Positions 8,512 through 16,855 of a stretch of 64,000 nucleotides of DNA are shown here, piece after piece. Below the pieces are notes generated by a model. That model was given only the letters and a program-made list of their open reading frames with translations, had not been told where the DNA came from and did not search any database. Origin of the DNA: Betaproteobacteria bacterium Ga0074130 (GTDB taxonomy: Bacteria > Pseudomonadota > Gammaproteobacteria > Burkholderiales > Rhodocyclaceae); assembly GCA_001464495.1 (NCBI GenBank), contig LNDZ01000022.1, positions 1 to 64,000 of the forward strand. Direction: 5' to 3'. Position 1 is the stretch's first letter, and each line of letters begins with the position of its first letter. The position numbers were made by a program, and so were the translations under genes.

Positions 8512-8540
8512 ATTATAACCAGATATGCCCGGCAGCACAA
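8512..8540 (-). promoter_or_regulatory. Candidate promoter of the rpsF operon
   Basis: On the minus strand TTGTGC (8535-8540) and a perfect -10 TATAAT (8512-8517) are 17 bases apart. Transcription would start near 8505, giving a leader of about 60 bases before rpsF. Confidence 0.65.
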
Positions 8541-8703
8541 GGATTTAGGCGCTTTCGCCAGCAAGAGGGCAACCAATCGGCACAATTAGGCTGGGGATGC
8601 AGCTCTGCATTGCAACATGTATCGACAATTTTTCTGTCAAACTTCAAAAACACGTGCAAAATCAATGCACATAACCGATAAATCCTTTATTAATCAAGAC
8701 AAG

Positions 8704-9537
8704 ATGATCAAATCGCCTTTTCCTGATCTAGACAGCTGGGTAATGTACTTCGGCGAGGCCGACATCCCAGTACTGCGACATACCGTCCAGGAGCTCGACA
8801 AACTGCGCGAACGTGCCTCGAGTATCAACGCGCGCACGCTGTCGACCATCATCCTCGGCGACCCGCTGATGGCCCTTCGCGTACTTGCATACATTGAAAG
8901 CAAGCGCAGCAAGCGGCAGGCGACCGACATCACGACCATCGAACGTGCGCTCGTCATGATCGGCATGGAGCCATTTTTCCGCGACTTCGAGCACATTCCG
9001 CTGGTTGAAGATCAGTTAAAGGAACACCCCAAAGCCCTCCTATGGCTGCTCCGCGTGATCAAGCGCTCACGCCAGGCCGCCGGCTGGGCACGTGACTGGG
9101 GCTTGATGCGCAAGGATCTGGACGTCGATGAGATCACTGTCGCTGCCCTGCTCCACGACACGGCCGAACTGCTGATGTGGAGCTTTGCCCCGACCTTGGC
9201 ACTGCAAGTACGAGAAAAGCAGAACGCCGACAAGCACTTGCGCAGCATCAACGCGCAGCATGAGGTTTATGGCATTGCTCTGCATGACCTGCAGATCGAT
9301 CTGGCTCGGACTTGGCATTTGCCAACGCTGTTGATCAGCATGATGAATCATGGCGACGAAGAGGAAACCCAACGTGAATTGAATGTGCGTTTGGCCGTCG
9401 ATTTGGCTCGCCACTCGGCCAACGGTTGGGATGATGCTGCCCTACCCGACGACTACAAGGCCATTACCGAGCTCCTGCACATCAACCATGAGACCTTGTT
9501 CAAAAAGCTTGGCATCGAAGGCCCACCCAAAAGCTAG
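8704..9537 (+). CDS. HDOD-domain signalling protein
   Basis: A 277-aa protein built around an HDOD domain (about residues 15-220), a degenerate relative of HD phosphohydrolases found in signalling proteins. Visible parts are NARTLSTIILGDPLMALRVL near the start, TIERALVMIGM, AAGWARDWGL and LLHDTAELLMWSF. HDOD proteins usually act as regulatory adaptors, not enzymes; partners here are unknown. Starts at 8617, 8665 and 8704 are possible. I use 8704 because homology begins just after it (FPDLDSWVMYF) and none has a clear ribosome binding site. It is divergent from the rpsF operon. Confidence 0.85.
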   Translation: MIKSPFPDLDSWVMYFGEADIPVLRHTVQELDKLRERASSINARTLSTIILGDPLMALRVLAYIESKRSKRQATDITTIERALVMIGMEPFFRDFEHIPLVEDQLKEHPKALLWLLRVIKRSRQAAGWARDWGLMRKDLDVDEITVAALLHDTAELLMWSFAPTLALQVREKQNADKHLRSINAQHEVYGIALHDLQIDLARTWHLPTLLISMMNHGDEEETQRELNVRLAVDLARHSANGWDDAALPDDYKAITELLHINHETLFKKLGIEGPPKS

Positions 9538-9611
9538 GACAAAACCAAGCAGGATAGGATCTCGCTTGCTATAGTGTTATGACGAACTAACCCATTGATC
9601 CAGAACGCCCC

Positions 9612-10385
9612 TTGAATATTAGCGACCTTGCGAGTTCACTAAGCGCCTATACCTCTGCCGATGCCATCGGTCAGACGGCCCGAACGCGCGCGGCCAGCGG
9701 CAGCGATGCGATCAGCAAGGCGCTTGGTCAGGCCACTGAGCGACTTAGCCAGCAGCGTGAATCAGCGCAAGTACGTTTGTCAGCCTTCGGACAAATCAAG
9801 TCAGCGGTCGCTGAACTGCAAAGCAGTAGCAAGGCACTGACTGACGCGACCAATACGGATACAGCAGAAGAGGCCACAAAAGCAGCGCAAAACTTTGTCT
9901 CTGCCTTCAACTCGTCACGCACTGTTGCCAACCGCGCGATCAATGGCGATGGCGAAACGGAAGGTGCATTAGCCACGGATAGCCGTGCGCGAATTGCCGC
10001 CAACGAAGTCACTCGCTCGCTTGATCGTAGCAACAGCAAAGCGCTGAGTGCGATTGGGATCACCACCAATCAGGACGGCACGCTGAGCCTAGACAAGCAG
10101 AAATTTGAGCAAGCACTGCAAAGTGCCCCGCAACAGGTCAGCGACACCTTGTCAGCGGCTGGCCAACAGGTAGAGCAATCAACATCACGCCAGCTGCAAA
10201 ACACCAGCAACGTGAACCGCTCCATTGGTACGCTGAACACCCAGGTACGAAATCTGGAAAGCCAGCAGGCGAATCAGCAAAACCTTATTGAGATTATGCG
10301 GCGCTCTACGGAGCAGGCCAATAACCGGCTCAACGCGATCAGTGCCAGCGGGATCGCTTCTTACCAGAAGATTTTCAACCTCTGA
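9612..10385 (+). CDS. Short FliD-like (flagellar hook-associated) protein
   Basis: The 257-aa product starts at TTG (9612). Its first 85 residues resemble the FliD N-terminus (SAQVRLSAFGQIKSAVAELQ), and residues about 110-250 resemble the FliD C-terminus (EGALATDSRARIAANEV, then ALSAIGITTNQDGTLSLDK). Coiled-coil ends rich in Gln, Asn and Ser are as in flagellar axial proteins. True FliD caps are usually more than 400 aa; the central domains are missing here. No flagellar genes are nearby and no FliA-type promoter was seen. It lies 74 bases after the HDOD gene. The role is unknown: a flagellar accessory or a diverged secreted protein. Confidence 0.6.
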   Translation: MNISDLASSLSAYTSADAIGQTARTRAASGSDAISKALGQATERLSQQRESAQVRLSAFGQIKSAVAELQSSSKALTDATNTDTAEEATKAAQNFVSAFNSSRTVANRAINGDGETEGALATDSRARIAANEVTRSLDRSNSKALSAIGITTNQDGTLSLDKQKFEQALQSAPQQVSDTLSAAGQQVEQSTSRQLQNTSNVNRSIGTLNTQVRNLESQQANQQNLIEIMRRSTEQANNRLNAISASGIASYQKIFNL

Positions 10386-10417
10386 AGCCTCCGCAACGCT
10401 TAGACGTTGCGGGCTTC
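10384..10417. terminator. Bidirectional hairpin between FliD-like gene and uup
   Basis: CCGCAACG (10391-10398) pairs with CGTTGCGG (10405-10412) over a 6-base loop, and outer GAAGC/GCTTC arms extend it with a 2-base bulge. It overlaps the uup stop between convergent genes. No clear T-tract is present. Confidence 0.55.
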
Positions 10418-12322
10418 CAGCACTTCCCAGCGCTCCAAGGCTTCCAGCAATTCGGCTTCCGCGCCTTCCAGTAAGCCCTGAATCTTGGTTGCTTCCCCAC
10501 CACTTTGATAGATGGCGGGATCAGCCAACTTGGTTTGATAGCCTGCAATCGATGTTTCTAGGCCTGCAATCTTTTCCGGCAGTTCGCTCAGCTCCTTTTG
10601 CTCCTTGAAACTCAGCTTGCTCTTTCCCTGCTTAGCTGCTGGCTTGGCAGCGGCATCAGACACCGCCTTAACTGACTGTTCGGCTGCCAGTGGCTTTTCA
10701 ATTTCAACGTTCGCATTCAGGCCGCCTTCCGGACGCTGGCGCAACCAGTCTTCATAACCGCCAACGTATTCAGCCCAGCGCCCATTACCCTCAGCCACAA
10801 TGGTTTGCGTGACAACGTTGTCTAGGAAACGGCGGTCATGGCTGACGAGGAAGAGTGTGCCGGTGTATTCCTGCAACAGCTCTTCAAGTAGCTCGAGCGT
10901 CTCGATATCCAAGTCGTTGGTCGGCTCATCCAGCACCAGTACATTCGCTGGCTTGGCAAACAAGCGGGCCAGTAAGAGACGATTGCGCTCCCCCCCCGAC
11001 AAGGTACGTACCGGTGAACGGGCACGTTGCGGGGCGAACAAGAAGTCTTCCAGATAACTGATGACGTGCTTTTTCTTGCCGTTAATTTCAACGTAATCCG
11101 AGCCTGGCGAAATCACATCAACAATCGCAGCTTCGGGGTCGAGCTGATCACGGAACTGGTCAAAATACGCAACCTCAACCTTGGTCCCCATCTGAACCCG
11201 GCCTGAATCCGCGTCCAACTGACCCAGCACAAGCTTAAGCAGCGTTGTCTTACCAGCACCGTTATGACCGATCAAACCAATCTTGTCGCCTCGCTGTATG
11301 CGTGTGCTGAAGTTGCGCACGATAAAGCGGTCGCCATAGGACTTGTTGACGTTCTCAAGCTCAGCTACCAATTTGCCTGACTGATCACCACGGGCCAGCT
11401 CTAGATTGACCTTGCCCTGACGTTCGCGGCGCTCGCTACGCTCACGGCGCAGCTGCTCTAATCGCAATACGCGCCCTTCGTTACGCGTACGACGTGCTTT
11501 AACGCCCTGGCGTATCCACACCTCTTCTGCCGCCAGCATCTTGTCGAACTTGGCATTTGCCACCGACTCATCGGCCAGCATTTGCTCCTTGCGTACCAGA
11601 TACTCGGCAAAGCTACCGGGGAAGCTGGCCAGTTTGCCGCGATCCAGCTCGACAATCCTTGTCGCCACACTGTCTAGGAAGCTGCGGTCATGGGTGATCA
11701 CCATCACTGCGCCCGAGAAGTTCTTAATTAGCTCTTCCAGCCACAAAATCCCAGCCAGGTCGAGGTGATTAGTTGGCTCATCAAGCAGCAGTAAATCAGG
11801 ATCACCCACCAGCGCACGCGCCAATGCCACACGCTTGATGCCACCACCAGAGAGCGTACCCACGGCCACATCGCCATCCAGCTCTAGCAGGCCCAGCATC
11901 TGCTCGACCTTGGTATTCATATTCCAGCCATCCACCGCTTCCAACTGCGATTGCAGTTCCATCATGTGCTCGATGGCCTCCATCGAGTCGTCATGGGCCA
12001 CACGATGTGTGGCGGCGTGGTAATCAACCAGCAGACGTGCGGCCTCCCCCATGCCTGATGCGACCACATCAAACAGTTTGGCTTCTGGCTCGAACAATGG
12101 CTCTTGCGGCACATACGCCACACCCAGCGAATTTGCACGCCAGACCTGGCCATCATCCAGCGCGGACTCACCGAGCAGAGAACGCAGCAAGCTGGACTTG
12201 CCGCTACCATTGCGCCCGATCAGGGCGATCTTCTCGCCGTCATCAATCTGCAGATCGGCGTGGTCAAGCAGTGCAACGTGCCCGAAGGCGAGACAAGCAT
12301 TAGAGAGCGAGAGAAGAGGCAT
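10400..12322 (-). CDS. uup: ABC-F family ATPase Uup
   Basis: A 640-aa protein has two ABC ATPase domains and no membrane segments. The first has Walker A GRNGSGKSS (about residue 37) and signature LSGGGIKRVALARAL. The second has GHNGAGKTT (about 360) and LSGGERNRLLLARL. Between them is the ABC-F linker rich in Arg/Glu (VKARRTRNEGRVLRLEQLRR). The C-terminal region (about 565-640) is a coiled coil, KLSFKEQKELSELPEKIAGL, as in Uup, which binds DNA and affects transposon excision and ribosome function in E. coli. Its ATG directly follows the peroxiredoxin stop codon. Confidence 0.93.
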   Translation of the reverse strand: MPLLSLSNACLAFGHVALLDHADLQIDDGEKIALIGRNGSGKSSLLRSLLGESALDDGQVWRANSLGVAYVPQEPLFEPEAKLFDVVASGMGEAARLLVDYHAATHRVAHDDSMEAIEHMMELQSQLEAVDGWNMNTKVEQMLGLLELDGDVAVGTLSGGGIKRVALARALVGDPDLLLLDEPTNHLDLAGILWLEELIKNFSGAVMVITHDRSFLDSVATRIVELDRGKLASFPGSFAEYLVRKEQMLADESVANAKFDKMLAAEEVWIRQGVKARRTRNEGRVLRLEQLRRERSERRERQGKVNLELARGDQSGKLVAELENVNKSYGDRFIVRNFSTRIQRGDKIGLIGHNGAGKTTLLKLVLGQLDADSGRVQMGTKVEVAYFDQFRDQLDPEAAIVDVISPGSDYVEINGKKKHVISYLEDFLFAPQRARSPVRTLSGGERNRLLLARLFAKPANVLVLDEPTNDLDIETLELLEELLQEYTGTLFLVSHDRRFLDNVVTQTIVAEGNGRWAEYVGGYEDWLRQRPEGGLNANVEIEKPLAAEQSVKAVSDAAAKPAAKQGKSKLSFKEQKELSELPEKIAGLETSIAGYQTKLADPAIYQSGGEATKIQGLLEGAEAELLEALERWEVLEARNV

Positions 12323-12862
12323 TTAGTTCTTTTGCAATTGTTTCAGGTCCGCAATGATGTCGGCGGAATGTTTCGAGGTATCAACCTTCAGATAGCGCTT
12401 GGCGATCAAGCCCTTTGGGTCAATCAAAAAGGTATAACGCTTGGCGTAGGTAAAAACGCCCCAGTCAGAAAATGCACCATATGACTTCGCCACTACACCG
12501 CCCTCATCCGCCAATAACGGGAAAGGCAGGTTGTACTTGGCCGCAAACTTGGCATGCGAGGCAGAGTCATCTACGCTGATACCCAGCACTTGAGCGCCCA
12601 GTTGTGTCAGTTGCGCTAAGTCATCGCGGAACTTGCAGGCCTGCTCGGTACAGCCCGGCGTATCGTCCTTAGGGTAGAAATACAGCACCACCCATTTGCC
12701 ACGATAGTCGGCCAAAGTCTGCACTTTGGTGTTTTGGTCCTTCAACGTGAATCCCGGCGCAGCCGTGCCAACTGTAGGCACCTCACCCGCATGTGCCGAA
12801 GCAACCACAGCCGACATTGTGACCGTCAATAACTGCAGGATAAATTGAGCGAGTTTGCGCAT
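12323..12862 (-). CDS. Exported peroxiredoxin of the Bcp/PrxQ type
   Basis: The 179-aa product has a thioredoxin-fold AhpC/TSA domain with DDTPGCTEQACKFRD, where the first Cys is the peroxidatic residue and the second, five later, the resolving one, as in Bcp. Unlike cytoplasmic Bcp it starts with a signal peptide (MRKLAQFILQLL...VVASAHA, about residues 1-25), so it probably reduces peroxides in the periplasm. The start at 12862 gives the signal peptide; an ATG 33 bases upstream would put polar residues in front. It is immediately upstream of uup with no spacer, so the two are coupled. Confidence 0.9.
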   Translation of the reverse strand: MRKLAQFILQLLTVTMSAVVASAHAGEVPTVGTAAPGFTLKDQNTKVQTLADYRGKWVVLYFYPKDDTPGCTEQACKFRDDLAQLTQLGAQVLGISVDDSASHAKFAAKYNLPFPLLADEGGVVAKSYGAFSDWGVFTYAKRYTFLIDPKGLIAKRYLKVDTSKHSADIIADLKQLQKN

Positions 12863-12936
12863 GGCGTTGGGCTTGCAGCAAGAAGAAGGCTCCAATTATA
12901 CGGGGCCGTGCTGGATAAGCAGGCAAGGCAACGGGA

Positions 12937-12942
12937 TATAAT
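12937..12942 (+). promoter_or_regulatory. -10 element, possible tRNA-Arg promoter
   Basis: A perfect TATAAT is followed by GCGCGCC, the G+C-rich discriminator typical of stable RNA promoters. No convincing -35 is visible. A GGCCAG/CTGGCC hairpin (12951-12969) lies in the leader before the tRNA. Confidence 0.45.
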
Positions 12943-13011
12943 GCGCGCCGGGCCAGTGCAAAGCTGGCCTTATGCATGAGGAAGCACGCCAAGATGTAGC
13001 GCGTTACTCAG

Positions 13012-13086
13012 GTCCCGTTAGTTAAATGGATATAACCGGCCCCTCCTAAGGGTCAATTGGTGGTTCGATTCCACCACGGGACGCCA
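13012..13086 (+). tRNA. tRNA-Arg (anticodon CCT)
   Basis: A full cloverleaf folds. The acceptor is GTCCCGT (13012-13018) with ACGGGAC (13076-13082), discriminator G, and encoded CCA at 13084-13086. The D stem is GTTA/TAAC. The anticodon stem GGCCC/GGGTC closes the loop CTCCTAA with anticodon CCT. The T stem is GGTGG/CCACC around TTCGATT. It reads the rare arginine codon AGG. The 3' flank holds no phage integrase or attachment repeat. Confidence 0.96.
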
Positions 13087-13118
13087 AGCCAGTCGAAACA
13101 CTCAATATCCAGGTTAAC

Positions 13119-13409
13119 TCACTCCAGCGGTTTACGCTTCGATGCGGCTGGATTATGGTGGGCAATGGCCCAAGTACCGATACCAAAGCAGAACGTCATG
13201 AATAGGCCGACGATGCATAACCTGCCAGCGATTGCAGGAGTCATCCAGACCCAGGGAAGCAGCCAATCTTCATGCTTGCCAATGCTAAAGCGATAGAGCA
13301 ATGGAGAAAGCACGATGAGGCATAACAGCACTTGTGTCGAGGTCAGTGCTGCATTGACTAGATGAGCACTTAACCCGCTGCCCAGATGGCGGGCGATAAA
13401 AGGACTCAT
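13119..13409 (-). CDS. Small membrane protein, unknown function
   Basis: A 96-aa protein has two or three hydrophobic segments (about residues 22-40 LTSTQVLLCLIVLSPLLYRF, 50-65 and 65-84 IVGLFMTFCFGIGTWAIAHH) and a basic C-terminal tail. I do not recognise a family. It begins 19 bases after the sspB stop on the same strand, so it is probably the last gene of that transcript. It converges on tRNA-Arg. Confidence 0.6.
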   Translation of the reverse strand: MSPFIARHLGSGLSAHLVNAALTSTQVLLCLIVLSPLLYRFSIGKHEDWLLPWVWMTPAIAGRLCIVGLFMTFCFGIGTWAIAHHNPAASKRKPLE

Positions 13410-13428
13410 CTCGCGGGCTGCAACCGAC

Positions 13429-13884
13429 TTACTTCACCACCGTAAAACGCGGGCGCGATCCGCCACTTGGCGGTGTGGGCTCGTCATCCGGCGACTGCGT
13501 ATCGGTTGAGACCGAGGATAAGCGAGGCTCGCTTGGCGTTTCGGCACTACTCACATCATCCGCATTCGCGGACTCAACCTCAGTCACCTCAAAGCCCATA
13601 CCTTCGTTGCTTTCGCGTGCATAAATAGCGGCCACGCGCTCGATGGGCACGAATATCTGTTGGGCAACCCCGCCAAAACGGGCCTGAAAGGCAATGAACT
13701 CATTCCCAATATCAAGCTGATGGCTGGCATCCACACCGATATTGAGGGTGATCTGACCATCTTTGACATAGCCGGCAGGCACTTGGGTGTGCTCATCCAC
13801 ATCAACAACAATATGCGGGGTCTGCCCTTGGTCGATGCACCATTGCCAAAGGGCACGGATGAGATAAGGCTTGGTGGAGATCAT
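13429..13884 (-). CDS. sspB: ClpXP protease specificity-enhancing factor SspB
   Basis: The 151-aa adaptor has the conserved N-terminal substrate-binding domain (about residues 1-110; TKPYLIRALWQWCIDQGQTP, PHIVVDVDE and FQARFGG). A long flexible linker rich in Ser, Asp and Pro follows, and the end is RPRFTVVK. The terminal VVK-type tail is the ClpX-docking peptide in E. coli SspB. It delivers ssrA-tagged proteins from stalled ribosomes to ClpXP. It lies downstream of sspA, as usual, but an intrinsic terminator lies between them. Confidence 0.96.
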   Translation of the reverse strand: MISTKPYLIRALWQWCIDQGQTPHIVVDVDEHTQVPAGYVKDGQITLNIGVDASHQLDIGNEFIAFQARFGGVAQQIFVPIERVAAIYARESNEGMGFEVTEVESANADDVSSAETPSEPRLSSVSTDTQSPDDEPTPPSGGSRPRFTVVK

Positions 13885-13935
13885 AACTGTCTGTCTTCAA
13901 AGCAGGTGGGAAGTTCAATCATAGGGATTGAATGC

Positions 13936-13961
13936 AAAACGGCTGCCGAAGCAGCCGTTTT
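13936..13961 (-). terminator. Terminator after sspA
   Basis: An 11-bp stem, AAAACGGCTGC (13936-13946) with GCAGCCGTTTT (13951-13961), has a TTCG loop on the minus strand and ends in TTTT. It lies just after the sspA stop and may limit read-through into sspB. Confidence 0.85.
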
Positions 13962-13969
13962 GTTTTGCC

Positions 13970-14566
13970 TTAGCGGCGCATGACCTTTTCGGAGGGCGTC
14001 AGTGCGTCAATGAAACCTTGGCGACTGAAAATACGCTCAGCGTATTTTTGCAGTGGCGCAGCCGTCTTTGGCAGCTCCACACCGTAATGATCAAGACGCC
14101 AGAGCAGCGGAGCCACAGCAACGTCGAGCATGGAGAAATCCTCACCCAGCATGTGCTTTTGCTTATTGAACAGCGGAGCCAGTTCAGTCAGGCGTTCGCG
14201 AATGTGCTGGCGTGCCTTGTCAGCGGTCTTGAGGTTCTTTTCAAGTGCATCAATATGGCTGAACAGTTCCTGCTCCATGGTGAACAGGAGCTGGCGGGCA
14301 CGGGCACGCATGATGGGATCTGGCGGCATCAACTGCGGATGAGGGAAACGCTCGTCGATGTACTCGTTGATGATGTTGGCCTCATACAGGATGAGATCGC
14401 GATCGACGAGCACCGGCACCCGGTTGTACGGGTTAATGACGGCGATGTCTTCCGGCTTGTTGAACAAGTCAACGTCGATGACCTGGAAGTCCATCTGCTT
14501 TTCGAAGAGGACGATACGGCAGCGATGGCTGAACGGGTCAGTGGTACCCGAATACAGATTCATCAT
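13970..14566 (-). CDS. sspA: Stringent starvation protein A (GST-fold)
   Basis: The 198-aa protein has a thioredoxin-like N-terminal domain (MMNLYSGTTDPFSHRCRIVL, FNKPEDIAVINPYNRVPVLV) and a helical GST C-terminal domain. Like other SspA proteins it associates with RNA polymerase and lacks a typical catalytic residue set. The sequence is strikingly like Neisseria SspA. I place the start at 14566 because homologues begin at this Met; the frame extends upstream to 14644 but the extra 26 residues are not conserved. It lies just after petC in the arrangement usual for beta- and gammaproteobacteria. Confidence 0.94.
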   Translation of the reverse strand: MMNLYSGTTDPFSHRCRIVLFEKQMDFQVIDVDLFNKPEDIAVINPYNRVPVLVDRDLILYEANIINEYIDERFPHPQLMPPDPIMRARARQLLFTMEQELFSHIDALEKNLKTADKARQHIRERLTELAPLFNKQKHMLGEDFSMLDVAVAPLLWRLDHYGVELPKTAAPLQKYAERIFSRQGFIDALTPSEKVMRR

Positions 14567-14669
14567 GGCGCTGGTACCCCAGGAATAATCGGCGTCGCGA
14601 ACAACACGACGGACAGATGATGCGCTAACTTCGCGATGCCCCATAGTTTCTCTGATGAAATTCCGTTGA

Positions 14670-15380
14670 TTAGTGGATGTCTTTCCAGAATTCGCGCTTC
14701 AAGGCGTAGGCGAAAACTAGCAGAACAGCCAGAAAAGCAATAACCATGGCGCCGAGACTCTTGCGGAACTCGCTAACCGGCTCACCCATGTATTGCATAT
14801 AAGCGACCAGATCAGCGATGGCGGTATCGTATTCTTCTGCCGTCATCTTGCCCGGGGTCGCCAAGCTCAGCTTGCCGTGTTCGTCCTTGACCTGAATGCC
14901 CTGAAGCTCATACAGGGCGTGCGGCATGCCGACATTTTCAAACACGGTGTTATTCCAACCCGTTGGTCGACTTTCGTCGCGGTAGAAGGAACGAAGGTAA
15001 GTATACAGCCAGTCGGGCCCGCTGCCAAACGCCGATGCACGGGAGCGGGCAACGATGGTCAGATCAGGAGGGGCAGCACCGAACCAGACCTTGGCATCAC
15101 CCTGCTGCATGGCGATACGCATGGGCTCACCCACTTTTTCCGCTGTAAACAATAGGTTATCCTTGATCTGCTGGTCATTCAGACCGATATCCTGCAGGCG
15201 GTTATAGCGCATGTAGGAGGCCGAATGGCAGTTCAAACAGTAGTTCACAAAGAGCTTTGCACCATGCTGCAGCGCAGCAACGTCATTACGCTTGTTTGGC
15301 GCACGATCCAGATGCAGCTCGGCACCACCCGCAAAAGCGAGGACCGGCACGAACAGCAGTGTGGTCAGAATCTTTTTCAT
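14670..15380 (-). CDS. petC: Ubiquinol-cytochrome c reductase, cytochrome c1
   Basis: The 236-aa subunit of the bc1 complex has a signal peptide (about residues 1-17), one c-type haem site CLNCH (about residue 48), and the haem Met region with VGEPMRIAM. A C-terminal membrane anchor runs about residues 205-225 (MVIAFLAVLLVFAYALK). It takes electrons from the Rieske protein and passes them to soluble cytochrome c. The start overlaps the petB stop by one base (TAATG). Confidence 0.97.
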   Translation of the reverse strand: MKKILTTLLFVPVLAFAGGAELHLDRAPNKRNDVAALQHGAKLFVNYCLNCHSASYMRYNRLQDIGLNDQQIKDNLLFTAEKVGEPMRIAMQQGDAKVWFGAAPPDLTIVARSRASAFGSGPDWLYTYLRSFYRDESRPTGWNNTVFENVGMPHALYELQGIQVKDEHGKLSLATPGKMTAEEYDTAIADLVAYMQYMGEPVSEFRKSLGAMVIAFLAVLLVFAYALKREFWKDIH

Positions 15381-16852
15381 TATCCAGTCACCCTTTCCGG
15401 TTCAGGCTTGCATTTATCGATCTTGCTATACCAAGGCATCAGCAGGAAGAACGCGAAATAAATCAGCGAGCAAATCTGCGAGACAAGGGTACGCATTGGG
15501 GTTGGTGCGAGCACACCGAGATAGCCCAAGATAAAGAAAGCAACTACGAACACTGTAAGGATGGCTTTATAAAGCGAACCTTTGTAGCGGATGGACTTGA
15601 CCGGGCTGTGATCCAGCCAAGGCAAGGCACCGATAATCACGACAGAACCACCCATCGCGACTACGCCCCAGAACTTGGCTTCTAGGCCGACAAAGAGGAT
15701 CGACGTAAGCTTGATGCCCACCCAGCTAGCCAGCACAGCTGGAACACCGAGAAGGATGAACATAGCACCAACAAAGCCGAGATAACCCAGCTTAACGATC
15801 AAGGGCAGACGTGAAGGACGCACGCACAACCAACCCACCAAGGCTAGGAAGAGCCACAGGAACGGAACGAAGTCCGATGTCACTGCACGTAGAATCGAAT
15901 AGAACGGTGTGAAATACCAGACCGGTGCAATGTGCGGCGGGGTCTTCAGCGGATCAGCCGGGACGAAGTTGTTGTATTCAAGGAAGTAGCCCCCGAACTC
16001 CGGCATGAAGAACACGATTGCAGAGAACACAATCAGGAAGACGACCACGCCTACGATGTCCTTGACGGTGTAGTACGGGTGGAACGGAATGCCGTCGAGC
16101 GGAATGCCGTTGCTGTCCTTGTGCTTCTTGATCTCAACGCCGTCCGGATTATTGGAGCCGACTTCGTGAAGGGCGATGATGTGCGCAGCCACCAGACCGA
16201 GCAACACCAGCGGCATGGCAATGACGTGGAAGGAGAAGAAGCGATTGAGCGTTGCATCGCCAACCACAAAGTCACCACGCAGCCAGATTGACAGATCAGG
16301 GCCGATCACTGGAATCGCAGAGAAGAGATTCACGATTACCTGCGCACCCCAGAAGGACATTTGCCCCCATGGCAGCAGATAGCCGAAGAAAGCTTCACCC
16401 ATGAGACACAGGAAGATCAAAAGACCAAAGATCCAGATCAGTTCGCGTGGTTTACGGTAAGAACCGTACAAAAGACCGCGGAACATATGCAGATAAACGA
16501 CGACAAAGAATGCCGAAGCACCCGTCGAATGCATGTAACGGACCAGCCAACCCCACGGCACGTCACGCATGATGTATTCAACCGAGGCAAATGCCACCGG
16601 TACACCAGAAGCATTTAGCGATGCATCCGGCTTGAAGTGCATGACAAGGAAAATACCGGTCACGATCTGCAGCACTAGCACCAATAGTGCGAGCGAACCG
16701 AAGAAGTACCAGAAATTGAAATTCTTTGGGGCGTAATACTCGGAGAGGTGTTCCTTCCACAACGACGTGGCGGGGAAACGGGCATCTACCCATTCCAGCG
16801 CAGCGCCCGCCAAGGAACCATCCGACTTATATTTATTCTCGCTTCCAGCCAT
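15380..16852 (-). CDS. petB: Ubiquinol-cytochrome c reductase, cytochrome b
   Basis: The 490-aa membrane subunit carries two b haems. The His pairs are visible in YMHSTGASAFFVVVYLH and FFSFHVIAMPLVLLGLVAAH. The quinol-site motif usually written PEWY is PVWY here (HIAPVWYFTPFY), a natural variant I recall from beta- and gammaproteobacteria. About nine hydrophobic segments can be counted, more than the minimal eight, with an extended C-terminus as in proteobacterial forms. It is placed between petA (3-base gap) and petC (1-base overlap). Confidence 0.98.
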   Translation of the reverse strand: MAGSENKYKSDGSLAGAALEWVDARFPATSLWKEHLSEYYAPKNFNFWYFFGSLALLVLVLQIVTGIFLVMHFKPDASLNASGVPVAFASVEYIMRDVPWGWLVRYMHSTGASAFFVVVYLHMFRGLLYGSYRKPRELIWIFGLLIFLCLMGEAFFGYLLPWGQMSFWGAQVIVNLFSAIPVIGPDLSIWLRGDFVVGDATLNRFFSFHVIAMPLVLLGLVAAHIIALHEVGSNNPDGVEIKKHKDSNGIPLDGIPFHPYYTVKDIVGVVVFLIVFSAIVFFMPEFGGYFLEYNNFVPADPLKTPPHIAPVWYFTPFYSILRAVTSDFVPFLWLFLALVGWLCVRPSRLPLIVKLGYLGFVGAMFILLGVPAVLASWVGIKLTSILFVGLEAKFWGVVAMGGSVVIIGALPWLDHSPVKSIRYKGSLYKAILTVFVVAFFILGYLGVLAPTPMRTLVSQICSLIYFAFFLLMPWYSKIDKCKPEPERVTG

Positions 16853-16855
16853 TGC

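Noticed and set aside
13012..13118. tRNA-Arg as an integration site of a genomic island
   Set aside because: No integrase, no direct repeat of the tRNA 3' end and no foreign gene content are visible within the window.
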